Shown: in pieces, positions 56,106 to 64,000 of the stretch
Layout: every line of letters begins with the position of its first letter
How positions within the stretch are numbered: position 1 is the stretch's first letter
Source of the DNA: Methanosaeta sp. PtaB.Bin039
GTDB lineage: Archaea > Halobacteriota > Methanosarcinia > Methanotrichales > Methanotrichaceae
NCBI GenBank assembly: GCA_002067795.1
Contig: MVQI01000060.1
Coordinates: 1-64,000 of the forward strand
Length of the DNA: 64,000 nt
Direction of reading: 5' to 3'
Position numbers and translations under genes: made by a program
Notes under the pieces: model-generated
Seen by the model: only the letters and a program-made list of their open reading frames with translations
What the model was told of the DNA's origin: nothing
Database searches by the model: none

Positions 56106-57133
56106 CCCAGGAAACCTTTCTTCACCAGCAGCTCGGCATTGAGTATGCTGGCCCCTGCCGCTCCGCGGATGGTGTTGTGGCCCATGCAGATATAGCGGAT
56201 CCCGGGGCGGATGCGCCCGACAGAGACCGACATGCCGTTGCCCCTGTTGCGATCAAGCCTGGGCTGCGGCCGGTCCGGCTCGTCCCTGACTATTATGGCC
56301 TTCTTGGGCGATGTGGGCAGGTCTGACAGGCCTGGATCGAAACTCAGGAAGGCGTCCCTCACCTCAGCAGGGGTCGGGTCGTCCCTCATCTTGATCCAGA
56401 CAGCCTCGGTATGGCCGTCCATGACCGGAACACGGTGGCAGCTTGCGCTTACATCGAAGTCGGCGTAGACGATCTTCTGCCCATCGAACGTTCCCATGAT
56501 CTTCTGTGCCTCGATCTCCACCTTCTCCTCCTCATTGGAGATGTATGGGATCACGTTGCCCAGGATGGCCATCGACGGCACCCCCTCATAGCCAGCACCA
56601 CTTACCGCCTGCATGGACGCTATATGGATGCCCTGGATGCCGAACTTCATAAGGGGCTTGAGGGTAAGGGCGAACATTATCGTCGTGCAGTTGGGATTGG
56701 TCGTTATATACCCGTCCCAACCGCGCCGCTCCTGCTGTAACTTGATGATCTCAAGATGCTCCGAGTTGCACTCCGGAATCAAAAGCGGCACATCATCGAC
56801 CATGCGGTTGGTGGCGGTATTGGAGGCCACGGCAAATCCAGCCTGCGCAAATTCCGCCTCCACCCTCTTGGCCTCGTCAGAAGGAAGTGCGGAGAAGACT
56901 ATGTCAGCCTCGACCTCTTTCGGGTCCACGTTGACCACGGTCATCTCTGCAAAGTCCTTGGGAAGCTCGCTCTCCAGACGCCACTTGGCTGCTTCGCTGT
57001 ACTTCTTGCCGGCTGACCTCTCCGAGGCTGCGATGCTGGTAAGCTCAAACCACGGGTGCTCCCTGAGCCCCTCTATGAACCTCTGTCCGACCGCGCCAGT
57101 AGCGCCCAGTACACCTGCTTTGATCTTGGCCAT
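56102..57133 (-). CDS. asd: Aspartate-semialdehyde dehydrogenase
   Basis: 343 residues from ATG 57133 (AAGGTGATC upstream); the 70 residues of open frame before it are 5' leader. [15 protein letters not shown] is the nucleotide-binding start; the catalytic Cys is in TNPNCTTIM. Makes aspartate semialdehyde for threonine, methionine and lysine. A TATA (57181-57173, minus) lies about 40 bases upstream. Confidence 0.95.
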   Translation of the reverse strand: MAKIKAGVLGATGAVGQRFIEGLREHPWFELTSIAASERSAGKKYSEAAKWRLESELPKDFAEMTVVNVDPKEVEADIVFSALPSDEAKRVEAEFAQAGFAVASNTATNRMVDDVPLLIPECNSEHLEIIKLQQERRGWDGYITTNPNCTTIMFALTLKPLMKFGIQGIHIASMQAVSGAGYEGVPSMAILGNVIPYISNEEEKVEIEAQKIMGTFDGQKIVYADFDVSASCHRVPVMDGHTEAVWIKMRDDPTPAEVRDAFLSFDPGLSDLPTSPKKAIIVRDEPDRPQPRLDRNRGNGMSVSVGRIRPGIRYICMGHNTIRGAAGASILNAELLVKKGFLG

Positions 57134-57781
57134 CCGATGATCACCTTGAACAGGATTGCGATGTAGCGAGGTGTATATATGGTATGTGGTCTCGACAACC
57201 GCCGGCCGTACTCGGTGCCCACGGGACTCCCAAGACGCAAAAATTGATAAACGATTATTCTCTTGAGCATCGCCTTCCAGATGGGAAAGGACTCTTTTCC
57301 CGAAGCATAGACGGCCATTGGGCGTCACCATTATCCGCGACATCCGTCATGGCTGCATGTCCGGCCAGGGTCTCAAAAGCAATAGCAGCCGGAAGTAACT
57401 ATAGCAAGCGGCTGCCACCCTGTTTATAAACGTGTCTGGGTTCGGATGCCATCAAAAGAATTAAAGAAATTTTAAGTACATAATGTATAAATTTGCTAAA
57501 TACGCTAATCTTAAATAGATGTGCATGAGAAACAAATAACGAGCTCGGATATAATCCAAGGGAAATATCCGGGATTGAGGAGGGGATTTCGGAAAGGAAG
57601 GAGTATTTCTCCAAGTGAGATTAGCTTGGCTTTGCCTGATTGTCAGCACGTGGTCCTAGTGCATCAGCTTGTATCGGTCATTGAGACCGTGCCTCAGCCA
57701 TCGACCTGGCTTGCATTACGGCGAAGTCGAGGGAGTACGGTAAATCTTGATCTCGAAAATATCGTGTTGAAGGGTGCAATT
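57134..57781. other. Divergent intergenic region, long leader of the OFA transporter
   Basis: Holds the asd TATA (57173-57181, minus strand). For the plus strand, TATA-like sequences GTATAAATT (57484-57492) and GATATAAT (57548-57555) lie 220-300 bases before the transporter ATG, implying a long untranslated leader. The upstream in-frame codons (from 57521) look non-coding. Confidence 0.5.
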
Positions 57782-59056
57782 ATGGCTGAAAATGTATCTC
57801 AGGAACCGCCTGGCGGGCGGTGGATGATGGTTATTGTCGGCATGATAATCCAGCTTACTCTGGGTGCCATTTATGCGTACGGTGTGCTGAGAACTCCATT
57901 GCTTGACCACTTCAAATCATTAGGGCTCTCTCCCAGCGCCATGGATATGACCTGGCCGTTCATAGTCTTCCTGGCGGTGTTTGCTATAACAATGCCGCTT
58001 GCGGGGCCCTATATTCAGAAGATGGGTCCAAAGAAGGTTACCATGGTGGGCGGGGTGCTGTGCGGACTTGGCTGGCTGGCAGCCTCCTTTGCCTCATCGC
58101 CTACTATGCTCATACCCCTGTACGGCGTAATCGGAGGGCTTGGCGTGGGCATCGCCTATGGAGCACCGATCGCCACTTCTGCCCAGTGGTTCCCTGACAA
58201 GCGAGGCCTTGCCGTTGGTTTGACCGTCTTAGGCTTCGGGTTCTCCTCGGCTATCATAACATATACAAGCAAGTTCATGCTGGGCAGCGGCTGGGGGATA
58301 ATGGGAATCATGCAGACCTTTGGTATAGCCTTCATCATAATAACTGTGATTCTGTCCATGTATCTCAGGTTCCCTCAGGCCGGATATAAGCCGGCTGGCT
58401 GGGCGCCGCCTACACCTGCAGCAGGCGCTGCACAGAAGGTCGACTTCATGCGGAACGAGATGTCGAAGACGACGACCTTCTACGGTCTGTGGCTGTGTTA
58501 CACCATCGGAGCTCTTGCGGGGCTGACAGCAATCGGAATTGCCGGGCCGGTCGGAAAAGAGGTATTTGCAAACGCCGGTATGGGAGCGGCTGAAGCCACC
58601 GATCTGACGTTTACCCTGATCCTGCCATTTGCCCTGGCCAACGGTGTCGGAAGGCCGATCTTCGGCACCCTGACCGACAAGCTGAATCCGATGAGGACCG
58701 CGCTGGTGACGTATATCCTGATCCTTGTGGCATGCCTGCTGATGTACTCGAGCTATTCCTCGGTCACAGCATACGTCATCTGCTTCGTCCTGCTGTGGGG
58801 ATGTCTTGGCGGCTGGCTGGCAATAGCGCCTACCGCAACTGCAAGCTACTTCGGAATGAAGGACAACGCCAAGAACTACGGCCTGGTTTTCACGGCCTAC
58901 GGTGCCGGAGCCATCATCGGAGGCATCGTCTCAGCCCAGGCAAAGGACCTGCTCGGCGCCTATCAGCCGTTCTTCCTGATCGTGGCTGCCCTGGCGGTTC
59001 TGGGAATGGTGGTGGCCTTCATGCTCATGAAGCCGCCAGTAAGGAAGGCCGCTTAA
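57782..59056 (+). CDS. MFS transporter of the oxalate/formate antiporter (OFA) family
   Basis: 424 residues from ATG 57782 (AAGGGTG upstream). Twelve helices; family hallmarks GAIYAYGVLRTPLLDHF, GLGVGIAYGAPIATSAQWFPDKRGLAVG, and FGTLTDKLNPMRT. OFA proteins move small carboxylates; in an acetate-using methanogen acetate or formate is a reasonable but unproven substrate. Monocistronic with a strong terminator. Confidence 0.85.
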   Translation: MAENVSQEPPGGRWMMVIVGMIIQLTLGAIYAYGVLRTPLLDHFKSLGLSPSAMDMTWPFIVFLAVFAITMPLAGPYIQKMGPKKVTMVGGVLCGLGWLAASFASSPTMLIPLYGVIGGLGVGIAYGAPIATSAQWFPDKRGLAVGLTVLGFGFSSAIITYTSKFMLGSGWGIMGIMQTFGIAFIIITVILSMYLRFPQAGYKPAGWAPPTPAAGAAQKVDFMRNEMSKTTTFYGLWLCYTIGALAGLTAIGIAGPVGKEVFANAGMGAAEATDLTFTLILPFALANGVGRPIFGTLTDKLNPMRTALVTYILILVACLLMYSSYSSVTAYVICFVLLWGCLGGWLAIAPTATASYFGMKDNAKNYGLVFTAYGAGAIIGGIVSAQAKDLLGAYQPFFLIVAALAVLGMVVAFMLMKPPVRKAA

Positions 59057-59070
59057 GCCTTCTTTTTTTT
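59045..59070 (+). terminator. Hairpin and U-tract terminator
   Basis: AAGGC (59045-59049) can pair with GCCTT (59057-59061), followed by eight T (59063-59070). It overlaps the OFA stop codon. Confidence 0.6.
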
Positions 59071-59464
59071 AATTTTCTTCTTGAGAGTACATTTGAGCGA
59101 ACTATCAGAGGCCATCCGGCGAACTTAGGGCCTGGCTGAAGATCTCGGCCCTGTCTTTGCCTGTTCCAAGACCCTGCAATCCTTCAGGCCTTCGCGTATG
59201 GATAAGAATAGCCTCCTTGTCTGATCGTGAGATTTCGCCGCCTCAAGTCAATCGGATCTTCTGCAGAGATGTCCACGACCAGAAAGGACCAGGATGACCG
59301 GAAGATCTGGCGATCTCAGATGCGCTTGCTGACCAGCCGGCATATCCTAAACGCCGGTCACCAGGCCGGTCCCAAAACAGAGGGGATCTTCAAAAAACGA
59401 AAAAACGGCTACAAAGATCCCAAATCCCGGGATATGAATTGCAGACGATTAGCCACTCTTGGCG
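59071..59464. other. Intergenic region, no gene seen
   Basis: About 400 bases between the OFA gene and purF (convergent). Short open frames only; nothing recognised. Confidence 0.45.
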
Positions 59465-60874
59465 TCAGCAGGTGAACTCGGTTATCCTGCGCTGGGAGTT
59501 GCAGCACTCTTCGCCTGGGATCTCCACAGGGTACATCCCGCTCAGACATCCTGTGCACAGATGCTCGATCGGTATACCTATGGCCTTCACCAGCCCTTCC
59601 AGGCTCACATATCCCAGGGATGTGGCGTCTATAACCGCCTCCACACCTTCCACGGTCTTATGTGCAGCGATCAGCTCCTCCCGGCTGGCCATATCGATGC
59701 CCAGGTAACATGGGGCTATTATGGGAGGGCTGCCGATCCTGACATGAACCGTCTTGGCCCCCGCCCCTCGCACCATGTCGACTATGCGGCGGCTGGTGGT
59801 GCCACGCACGATGCTGTCGTCGACCAGGACGATCTTCTTGCCCTCGATGTTAGGACGGATCGTGTTCATCTTCAGCCGGACAGCCGTCTCCCGCATTGAC
59901 TGGTCCGGCATTATAAATGTCCGCCCAACGTAGCGGTTCTTCATCAGGCACTCACGATATCGAGTGCCTGATCGCTGATGGTATCCCACCGCCAGGGTGA
60001 TTCCAGAATCGGGAATTGGGGCAACTATATCTGCATCGGCCGGATGCTCCTCGGCCAGTATCGAGCCTATGTTCACCCTGATATCATAGACCAGACGGCC
60101 GTCCAGGATGCTGTCCGGCCTGGCGAAGTAGATGTACTCGAAGATGCAATGGGCGGGACGAGGCGCCCTGACCAGCCGCTCACAGGAGATGGCACCACTC
60201 TTGATCGTCACCATCTCGCCTGGCTGGACATCCCTGACCAGGCGGCCGTTTAGGGTATCCACAGCCACGCTCTCCGAGGCTACCATGTAGCCGTTCTCCA
60301 GCTTTCCTATGCACAGCGGTTTGATGCCCAGGGGGTCCCGGACACCTATAACCAGATCGCCGTACAGAAACACAAGGGAGTAAGAGCCAACAAGCCGGTG
60401 CATCACCGCACGAATGGCATCGGCCAGGTCGTACCTCTGAAGCTCCCGCACCAGGAGGTGAGCGATGACCTCGGTATCCGAGGTGGAGTGGAATATGTCC
60501 CCAGCGCCCTCCAGCTGCTTTTGCAGCTCCTGGGAGTTGACCAGGTTTCCGTTATGAGCGATGGCTATTGCACCATCCCGATACTTTACCAGAAGAGGCT
60601 GGCTGTTCTCCAGACAGGAGGAGCCAGTGGTGGGATATCGAACGTGCCCGATCCCAACAGGCCCGCGCAAGAGGTTGATCTGAGCGTCTCCGAATACCTC
60701 GGAGACGAGACCCATCCCCCGATGGACACGAACTCCCTTGCCGTCATGAACCGATATGCCTGCCGCTTCCTGCCCCCGGTGCTGCAGGGAGTGGAGGGCA
60801 TAATATATCGGCTTGGCCACGCTGGCCGAAAAATCCCGGAGGGAAATCCCCACCACGCCACAGGCATCGTGCAT
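59465..60874 (-). CDS. purF: Amidophosphoribosyltransferase
   Basis: 469 residues. Cys5 (HDACGVVGI) becomes the N-terminal nucleophile after removal of a short propeptide. Glutaminase domain motifs SLQHRGQEAAG and IAHNGNLVN; PRPP loop VLVDDSIVRGTT. Contains Cys-rich C-terminus (CTGCLSGMYP, EECCNS) typical of Fe-S type PurF. Catalyses the first step of purine synthesis. Confidence 0.96.
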   Translation of the reverse strand: MHDACGVVGISLRDFSASVAKPIYYALHSLQHRGQEAAGISVHDGKGVRVHRGMGLVSEVFGDAQINLLRGPVGIGHVRYPTTGSSCLENSQPLLVKYRDGAIAIAHNGNLVNSQELQKQLEGAGDIFHSTSDTEVIAHLLVRELQRYDLADAIRAVMHRLVGSYSLVFLYGDLVIGVRDPLGIKPLCIGKLENGYMVASESVAVDTLNGRLVRDVQPGEMVTIKSGAISCERLVRAPRPAHCIFEYIYFARPDSILDGRLVYDIRVNIGSILAEEHPADADIVAPIPDSGITLAVGYHQRSGTRYRECLMKNRYVGRTFIMPDQSMRETAVRLKMNTIRPNIEGKKIVLVDDSIVRGTTSRRIVDMVRGAGAKTVHVRIGSPPIIAPCYLGIDMASREELIAAHKTVEGVEAVIDATSLGYVSLEGLVKAIGIPIEHLCTGCLSGMYPVEIPGEECCNSQRRITEFTC

Positions 60875-60932
60875 TATTCAACCCAGGACCCAACTTGGGG
60901 GGTCGGAGGTCAACAGGCCGGGCATCGAGATC

Positions 60933-61103
60933 CTAGTAATCCGCCTTTTCCATCCACTTGTAGCTTCTCATCTTCCTGGTCTTTCCAAAGCCGCAGGAAA
61001 CGCATACCTTTCTCTTGAAGTTGAAGGACAGGCTGCCGCATCTGCGGCACCTGATGTGAACCTTCTTGTGACACTTTCCCATAGAAGGGGTACCCTTGCT
61101 CAT
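60933..61103 (-). CDS. rpl37e: Ribosomal protein L37e (eL37)
   Basis: 56 residues, [20 protein letters not shown], then RCG and CVSCGFG, two CxxC zinc pairs. Short enough to be missed. It is 10 bases downstream of the Sm-like gene, the usual archaeal pair. Confidence 0.95.
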   Translation of the reverse strand: MSKGTPSMGKCHKKVHIRCRRCGSLSFNFKRKVCVSCGFGKTRKMRSYKWMEKADY

Positions 61104-61113
61104 CCCAAACACC

Positions 61114-61374
<261 letters not shown>

Positions 61375-61421
61375 TCAGTCTCACGTTGCATATTTAAAGC
61401 TATCGGGATAGGTGAGAGGCC

Positions 61422-61901
61422 ATGAAGATCAAATCCAGACACCACTTAAAGGGCAGCGAGGCCAAACGGATTTTTGCAAGCATAGAGCCATTGCTGGAGG
61501 ACGTGTCGACCTTGAGAGATGCCCATCTGGAGCGCGCGGTAAGCGACGAGGGCATGGACCTGATCTTCGTGAACGGCAAGCCATTTCTGATGGTATTGGA
61601 TTCCCAGCCGTTCTTCACCGTGCTGGGGGCGATGGAGCTTCGCCCAAAGAAGAGGCTTGTAGTGGTCGATTCGGGGGCGATCCGCTTCGTGGCAAATGGC
61701 GCCGACATCATGAATCCGGGGATAGTGACCGCAGATCCTGAGATAAAGGAGGGTGACCTGGTAGTGATAACTGAGGAGAAGCACGGCAAGCCCCTGGCGA
61801 TAGGCAGGGCGCTGATACCGGCCGACCAGATGAAGGGCGAAGGAAAAGCGGTTAAATCGCTGCACCACGTCGGCGATCAGATCTGGAAAGGGGTGGAATA
61901 A
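61422..61901 (+). CDS. PUA-domain RNA-binding protein (MCT-1-like)
   Basis: 159 residues: an N-terminal pre-PUA domain and a PUA domain (VVDSGAIRFVANGADIMNPGI, VVITEEKHGKPLAIG). Related archaeal proteins bind RNA and are linked to translation. TATA TATTTAAA (61391-61398) is about 25 bases before the start. Its stop overlaps the next ATG (TAATG). Confidence 0.9.
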   Translation: MKIKSRHHLKGSEAKRIFASIEPLLEDVSTLRDAHLERAVSDEGMDLIFVNGKPFLMVLDSQPFFTVLGAMELRPKKRLVVVDSGAIRFVANGADIMNPGIVTADPEIKEGDLVVITEEKHGKPLAIGRALIPADQMKGEGKAVKSLHHVGDQIWKGVE

Positions 61902-62809
61902 TGTACGAGGATATCGGAGCCCTGCTGGGCAACGGGTTTCAGACCTGGCGAAGGAATCTCAACCTGGCCATGCCTTTTTTGCTGAGCTCGCTTGCCTCGA
62001 TACTGCTGCTCATGCCACTGGTGGCCTTCTTTGTATGGAATCTGGACCCAAACATGGATCTGAAGGCTTTGTCTGAGCAGGAGGCTTTGAAGCGGCTGCC
62101 GGAGCTGGCCCCGATTCTTGCCATAGGCATGATCGGATTTGCCCTGGCAGTGACGTTTATCGGCTCTTACTTCTCGGCTGGAGCTGTCGGGATGGCCAAA
62201 GACGCCTGTGCTACCGGATGGGCGGAGATCTCCTCCCTCTGGAGATATGGGAGGAGATACGTGCTGCCCCTGTTTTTGGCCACAATCATCGGAGTCCTGC
62301 TGGAGCTGGCAGGAATAGCGATCATGGCCGGAGTGCTCTTCCTGGCGGTCGGAAACCAGGCACGGCCACTGATCGAGCAGCTGATGGCGCAGCCAGATCA
62401 GCTGGACCCCTCGATGATACCGGCTGACCTGGCACTCGCCATATTGGGAGGAATCCTGATAATCGCGCTCTTCCTTATGATCCTCTCCCTGATACTGGCC
62501 ATGGTGCCGATTGCCATGGTCGTGGAAGATCTGGGGGCAGTGGCCTCTATCACCGGCAGCGCACGGTTCTTCCGGCAGAACATATTCGATGTCTTCGTCA
62601 TCTGGCTGACAGTCTTCGCCCTGTCCATGGCCCTATCAGTGCCATCTCAGATCGCTCCGGATCTGGCTCCACTCTGGTCCATGCTGAGCACCGCCGCCAG
62701 CCTGCTGGTCCTCTCCCCACTGGCCACGGTTTGGTGGACCCGCCTGTTCATGAACCGAACCGGAAAGGAGCTATATCAGAGCGGCAGCATTCCCCTGGAT
62801 GAGATATGA
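61901..62809 (+). CDS. Polytopic membrane protein (DUF-type)
   Basis: 302 residues, about six hydrophobic segments (LLSSLASILLLMPLVAFFV, ILAIGMIGFALAVTFIGSYF and others), typical of archaeal proteins resembling glycerophosphoryl-diester-like or 'DUF4013' membrane proteins. No catalytic motif. Operonic with PUA gene and the next gene (ATGA 62806-62809). Confidence 0.75.
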   Translation: MYEDIGALLGNGFQTWRRNLNLAMPFLLSSLASILLLMPLVAFFVWNLDPNMDLKALSEQEALKRLPELAPILAIGMIGFALAVTFIGSYFSAGAVGMAKDACATGWAEISSLWRYGRRYVLPLFLATIIGVLLELAGIAIMAGVLFLAVGNQARPLIEQLMAQPDQLDPSMIPADLALAILGGILIIALFLMILSLILAMVPIAMVVEDLGAVASITGSARFFRQNIFDVFVIWLTVFALSMALSVPSQIAPDLAPLWSMLSTAASLLVLSPLATVWWTRLFMNRTGKELYQSGSIPLDEI

Positions 62810-63060
62810 GCGACTTTCTGCAGCGGTTTCGTGAGCTTGGGCTGATGGCCCAGGCCGTCTTTCTGGGATGCATATTCTTCACAATCTACGACGTCTCCCT
62901 CTACTTCGGCGGCGGGTTGGATCCCTGGGCTGCAGCCAATGAGGCGGCGATTGGGGCCGGCATTTTCGCTGCAGCCTACTACTTGACCTCTCTGCTTGCA
63001 CTCTTTTTGAAGAGGAGGAGGAGGGAGGCTGGTCAGGGCAAAGGAAAGAGGAAGATTTAA
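62806..63060 (+). CDS. Small membrane protein
   Basis: 84 residues, two hydrophobic segments (AQAVFLGCIFFTIYDVSLYF; AAIGAGIFAAAYYLTSLLALF) and a very basic C-terminus KRRRREAGQGKGKRKI. Positively charged tail would be cytoplasmic. Coupled to the preceding membrane protein; unknown function. Confidence 0.75.
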   Translation: MSDFLQRFRELGLMAQAVFLGCIFFTIYDVSLYFGGGLDPWAAANEAAIGAGIFAAAYYLTSLLALFLKRRRREAGQGKGKRKI

Positions 63061-63766
63061 AAAGCTCTTTTTTGGCGCCGTCCAAAAATCCAATGCGGGC
63101 TGAAAAAGCATGGACTGGGACTCCATTATGGATCCAAGGCTCCGCCTGGGCCGGTTTTCAGGGACTTGGCCCGGGCAGGCCGACCGTCTCGGCGATCGGT
63201 CTTTTGGACAGCCCGTCCGGGGACTCTTACCGAAAATGTCTTACCAGTTTATGGCTTTCCACAGCCAGTTGCTGATCAGAGTCCAGAACTTCACAAAACC
63301 GCTCCCCTTTGAAAGCTTCTCTCTGTCCTTATCGCTGTACCTCTTGTCCTCGGTCCAGGTCAACTTCTTCCCTCCCAGATTGGGATGAATTATCCGCCGA
63401 TATAACCATAACGGTCATTTTGCTCATCTAGATACCGGATCGATCCTGACCGGGGCAGTCGGCGCCAAAATCGACGTCGCCTGTAAAGCCCTCTATGGAC
63501 GAACCTGTGAAAAGGATCGGATGCTTGGCGGCGGTCATTCTTTCGAAATCTTATCCCGGCTTTTTAGGGACCTGGCCGGTCACCGCGTTCGCATGGCAGG
63601 AGCACACGACCGACCGCCGGAAAAATGGTCCTCTCCCATTGAGTGCCAGCGTTGCAGTTGAATATCCACCCTGTTGCCTTTATCGTATCACGATCCTGCA
63701 GATCTCCTGGGCGAGACGCATATGGGAAAGGATGATATACAAGTCTTATTCCATTGATATGAACTT
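63061..63766. other. Intergenic region, no gene seen
   Basis: About 700 bases. A T-run (63064-63073) after the small membrane protein may end that transcript. Open frames on both strands (63110-63388, 63495-63770) have no recognisable product. AT-rich GATATACAAG at 63734-63743 may belong to the promoter of the next gene. Confidence 0.45.
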
Positions 63767-64000
63767 ATGAAAGCGCCTGAGAGGATAACCATCGCTCTGG
63801 ACGAAGAGACCGCGCGGCTCTTCAAGAAGATGAAGGAGGAGATGGGAATCTCCCAGAGCGAGCTTATGCGCGAGTCCCTTAAGTTCTACGGCAAGCATCG
63901 CAGCCTCTTCGATTTTGTGGAGGACAAGAAGGTTTATACCCACGCAGAGATGCTGTCGGCCGGAGAGCACGTAATACTTGACATCGACCACTGGCTCTTA
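63767..64000 (+). CDS. Ribbon-helix-helix (CopG-like) regulator, truncated by window end
   Basis: 78 codons from ATG 63767 reach the right edge with no stop. The N-terminus MKAPERITIALDEETARLFK has the beta-strand/helix pattern of ribbon-helix-helix DNA-binding proteins, followed by KEEMGISQSELMRESL. The later part includes GEHVILDIDHWLL, common in an archaeal family of such regulators. Full function and target not visible. Confidence 0.75.
   Translation, partial: MKAPERITIALDEETARLFKKMKEEMGISQSELMRESLKFYGKHRSLFDFVEDKKVYTHAEMLSAGEHVILDIDHWLL

Overview
The window reads as the chromosome of a methanogenic euryarchaeon of the Methanosarcinales, most likely a Methanothrix (Methanosaeta) relative. 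The reasons are Sep-tRNA:Cys-tRNA synthase, the archaeal mevalonate branch (mevalonate kinase, isopentenyl phosphate kinase, type 2 IPP isomerase), the L18e-L13-S9-RpoN-tRNA-Pro-RpoK-S2 block, ThiN, an Ahb-type haem pathway, a lysine-less IscS like that of Archaeoglobus, and TATA-box promoters. The genus is inference; no rRNA is present.

Positions 1-12000 are accessory. The main discovery candidate is an AT-rich RiPP (ribosomally made, modified peptide) locus at 363-8793. It has a palindrome-TATA promoter, a 46-residue precursor peptide carrying a CYCNWCSC cluster (462-602, short enough to be missed by ORF callers), two tandem hairpins, two radical SAM/SPASM maturases with PqqD-like N-termini, an ABC exporter and a secreted subtilase. 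The four large genes are joined by ATGA overlaps. A collapsed second copy of the locus, its promoter palindrome fused to its extreme 3' end, lies at 11596-11890. Between the copies sit an AbiEi-like regulator with a repeated operator and a decayed partner, and a secreted TPR protein.

Positions 12135-18584 hold a conflict/cell-death type cassette: a CHAT protease, a three-repeat helical protein, a TPR-CHAT protease that begins with a fourth copy of the same repeat, and a convergent protein with Trypco2-like domains. Positions 18859-30385, mostly on the minus strand, hold sulfur trafficking (TusA, DsrE, a lysine-less IscS, IscU), an anaerobic sulfatase maturase with a sulfatase, a methyltransferase, ThiN with an AIR-synthase-like protein, a CysE-MIP18 fusion and CysK.

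Positions 30880-35051 are a plus-strand cysteine/methionine operon (SepCysS, MetY, MetX-CBS). A TTCACAATTGTGAA operator sits in its promoter, in degenerate form in the divergent cysK promoter, and again before an ABC export operon (37141-39430). Positions 35158-36680 are a decayed tandem duplication of a secreted ferredoxin and a small membrane protein. Positions 41891-51345 are the conserved isoprenoid, RNase J, ribosomal and RNA polymerase superoperon; mevalonate kinase there appears frameshifted. The remainder holds a TctA-like permease, an MBL-fold protein, thioredoxin, siroheme decarboxylase and haem synthase genes with asd, an OFA-family transporter, purF, L37e, an Sm-like protein, a PUA protein, two membrane proteins and a truncated ribbon-helix-helix gene at the right edge.
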